A stretch of DNA of 64,000 nt from Paramecium sonneborni (Eukaryota > Ciliophora > Oligohymenophorea > Peniculida > Parameciidae). The stretch lies in the NCBI GenBank assembly GCA_905182985.1, contig CAJJDN010000106.1:89348-153347 (forward strand), read 5' to 3'. A model generated the notes under the pieces. It was not told the DNA's origin. It made no database searches and saw only the letters and a program-made list of their open reading frames with translations. The translations under genes and the position numbers were made by a program. This document shows, piece by piece, positions 39,881-51,525 of the stretch; position 1 is the stretch's first letter; each line of letters begins with the position of its first letter.

Positions 39881-42248
39881 TCATATTATTATTAATGAGG
39901 ATTAATAGAAATTGATGGACCTATTATAAATGAATAATTAACCTCCTCCATATATTTCCTATAAGATATGCCATATTGGAGCTGTGATCATAAGAAATTG
40001 TTAGCCTTCCTTTTTTTATTAGATAATCTATTAATCTTTATCTAACAATAAATAATTAGTTATTTCTCCAGGAGGAGGATAACCAAATAAATTGTTTTTT
40101 TACAAAATGGATTTTGAATTATAAAGGTAAGTTTACCATTTCTTTAACCATTCTTCATGGATGACAAAAATTCTATCATACCCTTGAAGATTTTCATATT
40201 TAATTATAAGTTGCCTTTCTAATTTTCTTCTTCTACTCATTTATTATGCATTTTCTGTACAGGCACTACAAGTTTTAATATTTTTTTCAATAATTGGCCC
40301 TCCTCCATATTTTTCAATTAAAAATTCGCAAACTGCTTTAGGAATTATGATTGAAGTGAGTTGCAATTATTTTTAGGCAGAGCTTTCCTCCATATTAACT
40401 GGAGAATTAGGATTTTATACCTCTCCTATTGTTGTAAAGCTTGTGTTTGAATCTAATTGAGAATTTTATTAAACTGATTTAGCATTCTTAATATAAATAA
40501 TATATGTTACTTCATATTCTATTCTAAAATCCCAATAATCTGGCTTTAATAAATTATGAGGACAAATTAAATGAGATGTTATAATTTAAGGTGGTTTTGC
40601 AAGATATAAAAATTATTCATACCAAAAATGCGGTAAATAACATAATTCTTCATCTTTTAATTGTAATTCTTGATTAACTATCATTTTATGTTAGTTCTAT
40701 AAGTTTTTTCTAAGACTTGCTTTAAATTGATCAATTTAATTATCTACTTTTTCATAAAATAATAATAAAGCTTCACATTCTTCCACATAATTTTGTGAAA
40801 CTATTTAGATAATTTCGTCTTTAATGCTTAAAAATTATGAATTTTTATATTTTAAAATAGTTTCAAAATGATCTCCTCCTAAATCATGTAAATGTACAAC
40901 TATTCCAAAAAGTCTATAATTCTATTCATTTTCCAACTATTATGTATTTTAAATAATATTTTACATTAAAATATTCTTAAAAGTTATGATCCTTAATTGG
41001 AAAAGAAACATGTTTTTTATCTTTTTAGTTTTTATTTTAAAACCTTTACAAATGTATACATAATAAATTAGATTATTATTAAAAACTATATTGTCTTTTA
41101 CCTGATCTTGTACCACAACTACAAAGAGTTAATGAATCTATGACTGGTTCATAAAAATAATCAAGACATTCTTTTAATGTTATGGACTGCTTTTAATTAT
41201 TGAGAAATTATTTAAAAAATCCTTGTTTTTTAATTTCAGGAAGCTCTAGGGATAACGCTGAGAATTATTCAACTGTCTTCGTAATTTTTTTACAATTCAA
41301 ACATTGAAGGTTAGAAATTAGTTCTCCAGAGAATATGCTTTGAATAAAAGAATATTCCATATATGAACTTGGATCAGCACTAACTACTTTTTAGAGAGTA
41401 CATTATGTTCCAATCATGTCCAAGAGGTTATTTTGTATAGATCAGATTATTTGTAAAATATGATTTCAAATTTGAAAATTTAAATTCTTCATTTAAAAAA
41501 TTGATAACAGTTTTGAAAGAATCCTAATTTTAATAATAATTAATAATTTACGTATGCATCCTTTCTTGAATATCCAATTATTTTTGGATCAAGTTGAGCT
41601 AAATTTTTAATAAGTTTTGAAGGATTAATAATTCTATATTATTGTGAAGAATAAACTTAAGCCATTGAACTTAATTCTCTAAGAATTTATTTACGATTGG
41701 ATCTCAAAAAATATTCATTTATTTCATATTCACAATTAATTTTTTGTAGTATTTATTAGATTAGAGGATAATTTAGTAATATTTATAAAATACAATTTAA
41801 ATGACTGTTATTACATATATTTAACATTCCAACATGTTACACATTTTATTGATTTATAAATTAAATGTTATGAGGTTCTTATCTATAAAAGAATTTATGA
41901 TATTCCATTCTAATTTTTTAAGGATTGATAATTTCTTCAATATTATGATTATCTTCGTTTTATTATGTTTGCTCAAAATCATAAATTTCTATTTTACACA
42001 TAAGGCAAGCAATTAAATTTGAGTGAATATTAATTATCACACAATGATCACAATGATCGGGATTTTTTACTAATTATGGATATAACAATATTACATATAC
42101 TAAATTATTGTAAATGTTCTGTTGAGCATATTTTTTCAATGTCACATAATGGCTTTTCACATTTCAAACAGATGTTCAAATAATCTTGTTTTCTTTAACA
42201 GATTTCACATTTGATTTACTTATTTTTGAATAATACCTTGATATCCAT
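39881..42248 (-). CDS. ubiquitin-specific protease-like protein with DUSP domains, probably inactive
   Basis: 752 residues. Introns 42070-42100, 41524-41551, 41380-41401 and 40937-40964 leave 753 codons exactly. The N-terminus is a UBP-type zinc finger with many Cys/His pairs (KCEICQRK, HCDHC, CLMCK; residues 10-80). The Cys box reads VGMLNICNNSHLNCILQILL. Aligned with the usual GLxNLGNTCYLNSVLQ, the catalytic Cys is Ser (codon 41814-41816, about residue 134). The zinc ribbon (CLNCKK ... CSCG) and the strand CIHLQRFQ are present, and the His box is HDLGGDHFETIL, with its His kept. Two DUSP-like segments near residues 610 and 730 contain YGGGPIIEKN and YGGGQLFIYN. This looks like a pseudo-deubiquitinase that may still bind ubiquitin. 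Confidence 0.85.
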
Positions 42249-42569
42249 GAATAAATAATAGTACTAATAATTTAGAAAGAGATTGATGAACTTAAGGAGT
42301 GCTTCTTTAAAGAAGAATTCTTTGAAAATGAGGGCAAGTAGATTGTAATTTCTACTAATTCATGTAAAAGTTAAAATAATATTATTTAGAATCAATAATG
42401 TTAAATAAATATTGGTATTTGAGATAACCTTGTGAAGTAGTTCTATAATTTAATTTTCTATATTAAAGTTTAGTATTAAAAATTCTTTATAGATTTAGAA
42501 TTGTATGATAATAACAATTAATAAACGAATAGTTTTTTTAATGTTATAATCTCATTGTGCTAAATATGA
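42249..42569. other. AT-rich intergenic region
   Basis: About 320 bases upstream of the protease gene and downstream of the Rdx-like gene. No coding frame or RNA gene seen. Confidence 0.4.
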
Positions 42570-43464
42570 TCATTATTCTGGTTATTTTTCTCCTTCTTAT
42601 TATTATTCTTGATTTTCTTTATTAGCTTCTTCTTATTATTATTATTCAAGATTTTTTTATTCTTATTCTTATTTAGCTTTTTCTTCAGCTGCAGCTTTTT
42701 CTTCAGCCTATCTTAATTCTTCTTATTTTCTTTTTTCTTCTTCTATTTTCCTTTATTCCTCCTCTTATCTTTCTCTTTCTAATCTATCTCTTTCTTCTTA
42801 TTCTTATTTTAATCTTGCTTCTTCTTCTTATTTAAGTTTTTATTCTTTAGCTAATCTCTCTTATTCCTCTCTTTATTTCATATAAGTTTAAAAGGTAGGT
42901 CTTTCTTTAATTTATCTTGGTTATTCTTATTTAATTTCTTTTTTTGTAGCCCATTTAGATACATCTCTTTTATTTTCCAAATCATCTAAAAATTACCTGA
43001 TTCTCTCTGGTAAAAGTTTAGGTTAAGGAAATAATTAAGAGTTTTTTTTAGAAAAGATAACAATTCCTATAAATTTATATAACTGTTTACCTTTATGAGA
43101 AATTTCGAAAGATCCAGTTCCAGGTTTCTTCTTAGCATTATATGTACAATAAGAATTCGGAATTTAAGCTTCAATTTCTATAATTATTGTTATAATAATT
43201 ACCTGCCATGCAATCTAAATACAATTATGTATATTTATTTTCATCATGATGAGTACACCAAGCATGAGAAGCACAATCCATACAAACTTCAAAATCAAAG
43301 ACAATAGCACCTTCTTGAGGAGGATCTCTTTTAGGAACTACAGGTTTTTATTTTTATTATGTTTGATTTTGTTATTGTTATTATTATTACTATTATTCAT
43401 TTTATCCTTCAGGCATTCCTTCTTATCCCTCTTAGCCTTCGAATTCTTATTGTTCCTCAGACAT
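42570..43464 (-). CDS. Rdx/SelW-like thioredoxin-fold protein with poly-Q and charged coiled coil
   Basis: 281 residues. Introns 43178-43202 and 43067-43090 leave 282 codons. The N-terminal 40 residues are acidic and then run into a poly-Gln tract written in TAA/TAG codons. Residues 45-135 resemble the Rdx (selenoprotein W/H/T-like) fold: a strand with FDFEVCMDCASHAWC giving a CxxC motif, and KKKPGTGSFEISHKG matching the NxxxPRxGxFEV region. The remaining 145 residues are an almost continuous E/K/Q/R coiled coil (ERDRLERERQEEEQRKIEEE). The CxxC uses ordinary Cys codons, so no selenocysteine is needed. A fold like this fused to a long coiled coil is unusual. The function is unknown, perhaps redox-linked in a ciliary or cortical structure. 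Confidence 0.7.
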
Positions 43465-44982
43465 TTTATTTTTTATTTTTTATTAATCAAATATTAAATA
43501 TCTCATATTTCTTAAATAACACCTTAAACTTTTCAATTACAACTTTTTTCTTCACTCAAAAAACCAATTCTTCAATTTAATCATCTATTTTCATTCATTA
43601 TCTGCTTATTATTATTTCTGTAATTAATACAGCAATTTAACAAATTCAGCCTCTATTGAATTTTAAGTTTCAATTTTTAATCTAAAAATGTCAATGTAGA
43701 ATATAATTACTTCAACTTATTTAACTTAACATATTAAATATAAGTTAGTATATTAATTTTGACTCCTTTTTAATAATATTTCCTTTTTTAAAGTGTCTTC
43801 AAAAAATTTTGGAAATCAGATAAAATTTATACCAAGAAACCATTTAATTTCTTTTAAAATATATATAAAGCATAAATTACTTTTTTATAATACTTTATGT
43901 TTTCTCCTTATCCTTTTAGAAGAGATGAAATAAACAATCTGAATATTTTATATTTAATTTCAGATTGGAATTTTATCAGAACTCTTAAAATTAATAAAAA
44001 GTATTCAGATATAGATTGGTTAAAATTCTGTATAAATTTGTTTTGGTAGTTTTTTATATTTAAAATCCTCCTCTAGAGATGCTCTCTCTCTACATAATTT
44101 ATTTTGCAGATATGGAATAAAATTTTATTATATCCATTTAAAGTTATTCTATTTTTGAGGCTGAATGGATTAACACTAAATATTGAATTAATCAAATATG
44201 AATATTAAGATATGAGACTCTGCATTATATGATTGATTTGTTTATATTTTTTTATTTATCAGTAATAAATAGAGAATATTAATGAAAAGAAATAAGACAA
44301 CGATTCTTTGAAATTTGACAGTGTTAATTAGTAATAGAAAATAGAACTATATAAGCAAGAAACTTGATTTCATCTACAGACAGATAAACTCTATTGAATA
44401 TTTCACAAATTCTAATTTTTGCTATATATAAATGGAGCTCAATCAAAATGGCTAGGTATTGCATTTCAAAAGTATTTATAAGCAGGAAAACTCTGTATGA
44501 TTATTTGAGTCAAACTGAAACTTTATTTTTTTAAATCTAAATTTCAATGTATTATCTAAATTCATTTTTGTGGCCTCGATCTATTTTTTGTCGCATCTCC
44601 TAAGCTTTTTACCATTCATCATTGCTTACCCATTTATATTTAATTTCAAGAAGTTATACTAATCCTATGAAATAACAATTAATGTACACTATTAGTTCTT
44701 CTTAATTGAATTCAATTATGTTTCAGTTTTTTAAGTGAGTTATAAACTATCACAAAAAAAATCTGTAATATAATTATATTTAATTGAAAGAAAAATAAAC
44801 AAAAATTCAAAGAAGTTTTCGTTAAAGTTAATAGAATTATCTTATATAAGTAGCTGATCTATTAAGAAATTTATATGTATAGTTATTTATATTGAATATT
44901 TAGGATAATCTAGTATAATGTTTGAATATCAAAATCTATCCTAAGATAAAAATTCAGGAATTTTTCTTTACCTATAATTCAA
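43465..44982. other. 1.5 kb gene-poor region, possible gene remnant
   Basis: No complete gene. A plus-strand open frame near 43960-44210 yields protein-like text (NPPLEMLSLYIIYFADME, SIFEAEWINTKY) without a start or plausible introns, so it may be a decayed gene. The region must contain divergent promoters for the Rdx-like gene (43464) and the MFS gene (44983). No RNA gene or repeat recognised. Confidence 0.35.
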
Positions 44983-46731
44983 ATGACTGATGAAGGAAAC
45001 AATTTTAATGGTAGAAATGAAAGAAATGATGCTAATCATATTACAGAAAATTTATTTAAATAATAAATTGGAATCTATAATTAATCTTAAACATAATGGA
45101 AGAATGAAAAAATTGAAATATAAAAATAATATAGATAATTAATTATGTAATTAGAAAAAGAGAGCAAGTAGTCGTTTCTTTACTAATTACCTTTACAAAA
45201 GACATGGGTATAATGGTTAGCACTTGGTTTAGCTTGTTTTCTATTATTTGGAGATGCATATGCTTTTGATAATCCAATGGCATTGCAATCAACAATACAA
45301 ACCGAGATGAACCTTAATAATGTTTAATTCAACATGCTTTATTCAATATATTCTGCTCCGAATATAATATTACCATTTTTTGGTGGAATCCTTATAGATA
45401 AAATTGGTGTTAGAATTAGTATATTAATTTTCTCATCAATCTTAATATTGGGTTAGAGTATAGTAGTAATTGGTGGATATACATTTTCATATGGGACTAT
45501 GTTAGCTGGAAGATGTATATTTGGGATTGGATCTGAAAGTTTGAATGCAGCATAGGCAGCCATTATGTCTTAATGGTTTTAAGGAGGTTAAGTAAGTTTA
45601 GCTTTAGGGTTATGTTTATCTATTCCAAAATTAGGAAGTGCTATGAATAGTTTGATAAGTCCTTAAATTTAAGCAAATCATGGAGAGTTAGGATTTACAT
45701 TTTTAGTTGGACTTTTTATGGTTATATTTTCATGGGGATGTGGATTAGTTTTGATATATCTAGATAAGAAAAATGAATAATTAATGAAAATATGGAAAGA
45801 GATGAATCCTATAGAAGTTAATATAGAGAATAAAGAATAATAGATAGCTTCATAAGAGATGAGTTTATAGATTAGAAAAAGCGAATCTACAGAAAGTGAA
45901 CGTTCAGTTTCATTATTAGAAGATGATGATGATGAGGATAGTGGTGATGAAAAAGTAGAAGAAACAGTACATGAAGTAAAAGAAGAAATAAAATTATCAG
46001 ATTTGAAACATTTAGATGGATCATATTGGATATTATCATGCATTATTATGTTAAGTGAAGCACTTTTTGTTCCATTTTTAGATAATGGAAATGCATTTTT
46101 TTAAGTTAAATTTGGTTTTAGTTAATAATCTGCTGGAGTTTTACTTACTATTCCTTATGTATTTGCAGCATGTGTTACTCCATTTGTAGGCATATATGGT
46201 GATAAAATTAGATAACGTTCATTATTGATTGTTCTTACTACTGTTATCTTTATTATTACTCATTTATGCCTTTTACTTATTTATTGTGATGTAATTATAT
46301 CTATATTTTATTAGTCTGCATGTGGAGTATCAGCATTACCTTTATTGTCATTAGGAATTTGTTTTTCTTTTTATTCAGCTATTTTAATACCATCTATACC
46401 ATTAGTTGTTAAATCATAAATGATTGGTATACTATAGATATTTATATATTAGGAACTGCATTTGGATTGTTAGGAGTTATGTAAAATACAGCTTTAGCTT
46501 TATTTCCTCTCATCACTGGAAGCTTATATAATAGTCATCTCATTAATGAATAGGGTGAAATTGATCCATTTCAAGGGTAATTATATACAATATCAATATT
46601 TTAGGTATGTTTATCAATCCTATTTCTTTGTTGGAGTCAGTTGCTTTAATTTTGTTATAGCTGTTAGTTTATATTTATTTGATAAAAATGGAAGCAAGAA
46701 ATTGAGTCGATTAAAGTCCAAGAGTAAATGA
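44983..46731 (+). CDS. major facilitator superfamily transporter
   Basis: 564 residues. Introns 46427-46452 and 46577-46604 leave 565 codons exactly. A polar cytoplasmic N-terminus of about 75 residues precedes the first helix (WVQWLALGLACFLLFGDAY). Six helices follow, then an acidic central loop (SLLEDDDDEDSGDEKVEE) and six more helices. GGILIDKIGVRISIL matches the conserved MFS loop 2-3 motif (GxLaDrxGrR), and VGIYGDKIRQRSLL is its counterpart in the second half, so the fold is a standard 12-helix MFS carrier. The general look is that of MFSD1-like lysosomal or plasma membrane carriers; the substrate cannot be told. It ends only 38 bases before the MYB gene. Confidence 0.88.
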
Positions 46732-46769
46732 AATGTTTATAGTTTCTTATTTTCATTAATATTTATTAT

Positions 46770-48342
46770 ATGAGTAAAAGAAATAATAGCTTGGCAGATA
46801 GAAAGAAATCGAAAACCAAATTAAAGACAGCAATATCGTAAAGAAAATATTCTCATTCATCTGATAGTAATTTCTATTAAGAATTCTAAATTTTCTATTT
46901 TCAAGCTTAGAACACCACTTTTACTAAGTTTGAATACATGAAAGAATTTTTTAATTTGGGTCTAGCAGAATTTCCAAATGACGAAGAAATTAATTAAATA
47001 TAACTAGACATTCTTACTACAAGTGGATGGAATTCTAATCTAAAGAAAAATTGGACTCTTAATGAGAAGAAAGTCCTTATTTGGCTTATTGGCAAACTTA
47101 GTTAATTAAGAAATGAAGACCTGAGGGATTTATCTACTGAACTTTTTGAAGAAGTTTCTAAGATGATTTGTCGTAGAGATAAAGAACAATGTAAATCAAA
47201 ATGGGCCTCTATGTAAAAGGTTGCTTTATAATAACAACCTTTTAGACCAGAAGAAGATAAAAAATTATATGAAATTATTATCCACTATTAATCTATTGAT
47301 TAGGGTTAAAAATGGAGTTTAATTTCATAAGAATTAAATCAGAATTCTTCTGTTTATCGCTCTAGCAAATAATGTAGAGAAAGATGGTTAAATCATCTCA
47401 ATCCAAAAATTTCAAAGTATCATTATATTTTTTATAAAAATAGAGAACCTTGGACAGACGAAGAAGATATAAAATTATTGTAATCAGTAAAAGAAATAGG
47501 TAGAAGATGGGCAGAAATTTCTAAAATTATGGAAGGAAGAAGAAGTGAGAATAATCTAAAAAATCGATTTAATAGTCTAATAAAAAGAGAAAAAGATTTG
47601 CCATACCTGTAATATTCAAAATTCTATTTATAGTTAAACTTAAAATGGTTCAATTACAAACTTGGAAGATTTATTGTCAGGTTGTACTTGTCCTGAAATA
47701 ACAGATCTACAAAGGTAAGCTTTAGATGCAGTCTTAACGAAATTAAAGTGGAGAAGTGCTGAAACTTAAAATAAAAATAATCACAAAAAATAAATCGAAT
47801 TACAAGAACAATAAAATAATTAAGTAAAGCCAACATTTAATTAGCTAACTTAGATAAATGTCTAATATACTATAGGTAATTTTGAGTAAGAGCTAAATTT
47901 TCACGAATTAACTCCTTGTTTAGTTAATGTAAACAGAAACCTCATTTATTTTTGTTCTCATGAAATTTTAGAATAATTTTATGAATTTCATCAATAAAAA
48001 CAACATTTATTTAAAGATTAATTTGATAAAATTAAGAATGAATTACAAATCATTGATACTAGATTCCAAAATTTTAAATCAACCCTTTGTATGATAGAAG
48101 AAATTGATGATTCCTAAAGAAGTCAATTAAACTTTTATTCCAGTGATGTTGATGGTTTTTTGAATCTTGAAACTCCAGAAACATTTTCCAAACCTGTTTA
48201 TGCTAATCCAATTGAAACAATTACTCATTCAGCCTTAAAATATATTCACAGATGGAAAACTGATAGTCAACTCAATGATAGACGTAGAAATAGTGTAACC
48301 ATTCCAAGATCTTTGCCAAATTTGATATAAATTTAAACATGA
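46770..48342 (+). CDS. MYB DNA-binding protein with three SANT/MYB repeats
   Basis: 506 residues. Introns 47417-47443 (27 nt) and 47609-47633 (25 nt) leave 507 codons. A basic N-terminus is followed by MYB repeats at about residues 93-140 (KNWTLNEKKVLIWLIGKL), 157-212 (FRPEEDKKLYEIIIHY ... CRERWLNHLNP) and 216-262 (EPWTDEEDIKLLQSVKEIG ... NLKNRFNSLIKRE). The second and third repeats keep spaced aromatic residues and the recognition helix, so it is probably a sequence-specific nuclear transcription factor of the R2R3/R1R2R3 type. The C-terminal 240 residues are Gln-rich and unrecognised. Much of this tail (47717 onward) is repeated after the N at 48778. Confidence 0.88.
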
Positions 48343-48777
48343 ATAAGCTTCCAGTATTTAAATACTTACAATTCTATCTTTTTAACAAAAACTATAAAAT
48401 GCTTTTCAAGATTATCATGAAAAAAAATAGTAATCTTCTTATTACCCTTTAATATTGGTGATTTTTTCGAAAATTATTTGACTAATTTCTTATTAATCTT
48501 ATAAATAGTAAGAGGAGGTAATCCAATACAAGCCTTAATTAGTTTTCAGTTTCTTTTTTGTATGTAAAATTTTCAAAATATAAAAAAAATTACTCAAAAC
48601 AAATTGTTTGAAATTTATCTATTTCTATATTTTATAAAAATAAATTAAAGTTTAAAGCAGATTCTGTATTTATTTTTATTAAATACAATTTTGTAAAGGG
48701 ATGAAATGTAAATTTATTCATAAATTTGTTACTAAAATGAAATAGCAATTTTGTTTTGAAATTATTATTTTAATTTA
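47717..48777. repeat. direct repeat A, copy 1 (before single-N gap)
   Basis: This 1,061-base segment, which holds the C-terminal part and 3' flank of the MYB gene, reappears at 48779-49839 with no difference that I can see. The copies are separated only by one N at 48778. This is the pattern of two overlapping contig ends placed side by side. Confidence 0.9.
48343..48777. other. MYB 3' flank, no gene
   Basis: About 435 AT-rich bases after the MYB stop. No coding frame or RNA gene; they lie inside repeat A. Confidence 0.5.
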
Positions 48778-48778
48778 N
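48778..48778. other. assembly gap (single N)
   Basis: One unknown base joining the two copies of repeat A. It marks a scaffold join rather than a biological feature. Confidence 0.95.
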
Positions 48779-49404
48779 AAGCTTTAGATGCAGTCTTAAC
48801 GAAATTAAAGTGGAGAAGTGCTGAAACTTAAAATAAAAATAATCACAAAAAATAAATCGAATTACAAGAACAATAAAATAATTAAGTAAAGCCAACATTT
48901 AATTAGCTAACTTAGATAAATGTCTAATATACTATAGGTAATTTTGAGTAAGAGCTAAATTTTCACGAATTAACTCCTTGTTTAGTTAATGTAAACAGAA
49001 ACCTCATTTATTTTTGTTCTCATGAAATTTTAGAATAATTTTATGAATTTCATCAATAAAAACAACATTTATTTAAAGATTAATTTGATAAAATTAAGAA
49101 TGAATTACAAATCATTGATACTAGATTCCAAAATTTTAAATCAACCCTTTGTATGATAGAAGAAATTGATGATTCCTAAAGAAGTCAATTAAACTTTTAT
49201 TCCAGTGATGTTGATGGTTTTTTGAATCTTGAAACTCCAGAAACATTTTCCAAACCTGTTTATGCTAATCCAATTGAAACAATTACTCATTCAGCCTTAA
49301 AATATATTCACAGATGGAAAACTGATAGTCAACTCAATGATAGACGTAGAAATAGTGTAACCATTCCAAGATCTTTGCCAAATTTGATATAAATTTAAAC
49401 ATGA
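48779..49404 (+). pseudogene. 5'-truncated duplicate of the MYB gene tail (assembly artefact)
   Basis: Repeats the last roughly 208 codons of the MYB gene up to TGA 49402-49404, without the start or the MYB repeats. It should not be counted as a gene; it is part of repeat A. Confidence 0.85.
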
Positions 49405-49839
49405 ATAAGCTTCCAGTATTTAAATACTTACAATTCTATCTTTTTAACAAAAACTATAAAATGCTTTTCAAGATTATCATGAAAAAAAATAGTAATCTTC
49501 TTATTACCCTTTAATATTGGTGATTTTTTCGAAAATTATTTGACTAATTTCTTATTAATCTTATAAATAGTAAGAGGAGGTAATCCAATACAAGCCTTAA
49601 TTAGTTTTCAGTTTCTTTTTTGTATGTAAAATTTTCAAAATATAAAAAAAATTACTCAAAACAAATTGTTTGAAATTTATCTATTTCTATATTTTATAAA
49701 AATAAATTAAAGTTTAAAGCAGATTCTGTATTTATTTTTATTAAATACAATTTTGTAAAGGGATGAAATGTAAATTTATTCATAAATTTGTTACTAAAAT
49801 GAAATAGCAATTTTGTTTTGAAATTATTATTTTAATTTA
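48779..49839. repeat. direct repeat A, copy 2 (after single-N gap)
   Basis: Second copy of 47717-48777, offset by 1,062 bases. Beyond 49839 the sequence is unique, so this copy carries the true downstream context of the MYB gene. Confidence 0.9.
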
Positions 49840-50209
49840 GATAATATCAAATAATTATGAACTATATTATAATAATTCAAATGTCTTAATAATTGAATGA
49901 AAATAACTTTTGCAATATTTAATCGCCAATTTAACATTAAACTTTTTAGAAATATAAAAATAATGTAGGACAATAAATAAATTAAAATCTATAACAAAAT
50001 CAAACTATAGGGCTATTTAATAATTGTATGAATATATCCTGATATAGTTAAACCTCCAGTCTGGATTACTATGATAATGAATTTCCTAATTAATTATAAG
50101 AATGATTCATTTTATAAATAAATAATTTTAATCAAAAATTATTTAATTATATGAGATTTTCTTAATAGCATAAATTAATAATTACATAAATAGTTTGAAA
50201 ATTATCAAA
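49405..50209. other. AT-rich intergenic region
   Basis: About 800 bases between the MYB tail and a small gene at 50210. No supported coding frame, RNA gene or further repeat beyond the end of repeat A. Confidence 0.4.
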
Positions 50210-50507
50210 ATGTCGCTTCATTCCTCATATAGTTATGATAGCCTTCGAGCAGTTATTTTTGAGAAAGCTATAAAAGAATGTGCAAGTAATATTTATCTTA
50301 TAGTTCTAGAAATTTAAAATTACTATCATTTATCGGAAAGCAGTTCCGATATTAAAAGTAATATTTTTGCCGATTCAGAAAAATATATATAAGATAAGTA
50401 ATTTATTAATACTATAAATAAGGGAATACATTATAGAATTTGTTGAATCTTAAATTATATTGAATAATCAATAATCTTCTCTCTCTTAATTTGATACTCA
50501 ACAATGA
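50210..50507 (+). CDS. small conserved-looking protein, unknown function
   Basis: 90 residues. A 25-nt intron at 50398-50422 leaves 91 codons ending at TGA 50505-50507; without it the frame stops at 50446. The protein is helical and acidic (SLRAVIFEKAIKECASNIYL, FADSEKYIQDKEYIIEFVES) and ends in a Ser/Gln tail. An 18-nt GT...AG stretch near 50286 could be a further intron but is also readable as coding. No family recognised. Confidence 0.5.
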
Positions 50508-51525
50508 TTTAAAATTTTATTTGTATAGCATATGCACAATAACATCTAATAAGGTTTTGATATTTAATTTTTGCTTATTGCTACATTTAGATTAAGTTTA
50601 AGTCATCATAATTCTATTAAATTACTATTATTTAAAGCGCAATTTTTAATTATAAATTTTATATGTATATTAATATAAGATCAACATTATTAAATTTTCA
50701 TTTTATATCCTTTTAATTAACTTTTTCTATGATGCTTTTATACATATCTCTAATAAAATTAAGAAGAAAAATATTTAATTCAAAAAATAAAGGTTAATTA
50801 TTGTATAATTCTTAAAAATAAATTTTCTTGATCTTTTATCTCCCCTATAGTGTTTTTTTAAGTATAATTTTTGATTAAAAACTTAGAAATCAATTCTTTT
50901 ACAATTTTTATTATAAAAGAATCTGCCATAATTGATTATTTTATATGCGGAACAAAATTATCATCTTTATTTTTGCACTCTTGTGAAAAAAATTTAAGAG
51001 CTTATTTATTTTTAACCTTCTATATAAAACATTTTATAGAATTTAAATTTATCTTGTAGATAAAGTTTAAAAAAGAACCTAATCCTAATGATCATATAAA
51101 TTTATGATGAAACGATATAATTAGATATTATAGGTATGAATGAGATCGACAGAAATAAGAAAAAGAAAATCTATTGGTTATAATATATCTAATTAAGAAA
51201 AAAGAAAAAAAAGAGCAGTCATAGTTTGGTTAAATATTGATATTAAAGATTTAAAAAATCGATGAAATTAAATTGGAAAGTTTCCTTATAAAAAGTATTT
51301 CAGTAATGTTGAATAAATTTTCATTTTATAAAGAGCAAAATAACTCAATATTTTATTAAAATACTTTATAAGAAATTGAAATAAATAGTCATTAATAAGA
51401 AATTACTTAATGGTGAGCTAAATTTAAAATTGACAACCCTTAGTTAATTGATTATATTTAAGAATTTGGTTTTATGTTTTGTAAGATGATTGAAATAAAT
51501 TTAATTAAAAATTTGAATATAAAAA
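50508..51525. other. 1 kb gene-poor region
   Basis: No convincing gene. A hydrophobic open frame at 50871-51112 and a 41-codon basic frame beginning with ATG near 51138 have no motif and no intron support. Probably non-coding or decayed. Confidence 0.35.

Noticed and set aside
43095..43580. Several overlapping plus-strand frames of 70-83 codons
   Set aside because: They are antisense to the Q-rich and coiled-coil part of the Rdx-like gene. Low-complexity coding DNA rarely contains stops on the other strand.
45678..46043. 121-codon minus-strand frame rich in Ser
   Set aside because: Antisense to the acidic loop of the MFS transporter; GAA/GAT runs read backwards give Ser/Phe codons.
47717..49839. 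Recent tandem gene duplication of the MYB gene end
   Set aside because: The two copies show no difference that I can see and are separated by one N, as at two other places in the window, so an assembly artefact is preferred.
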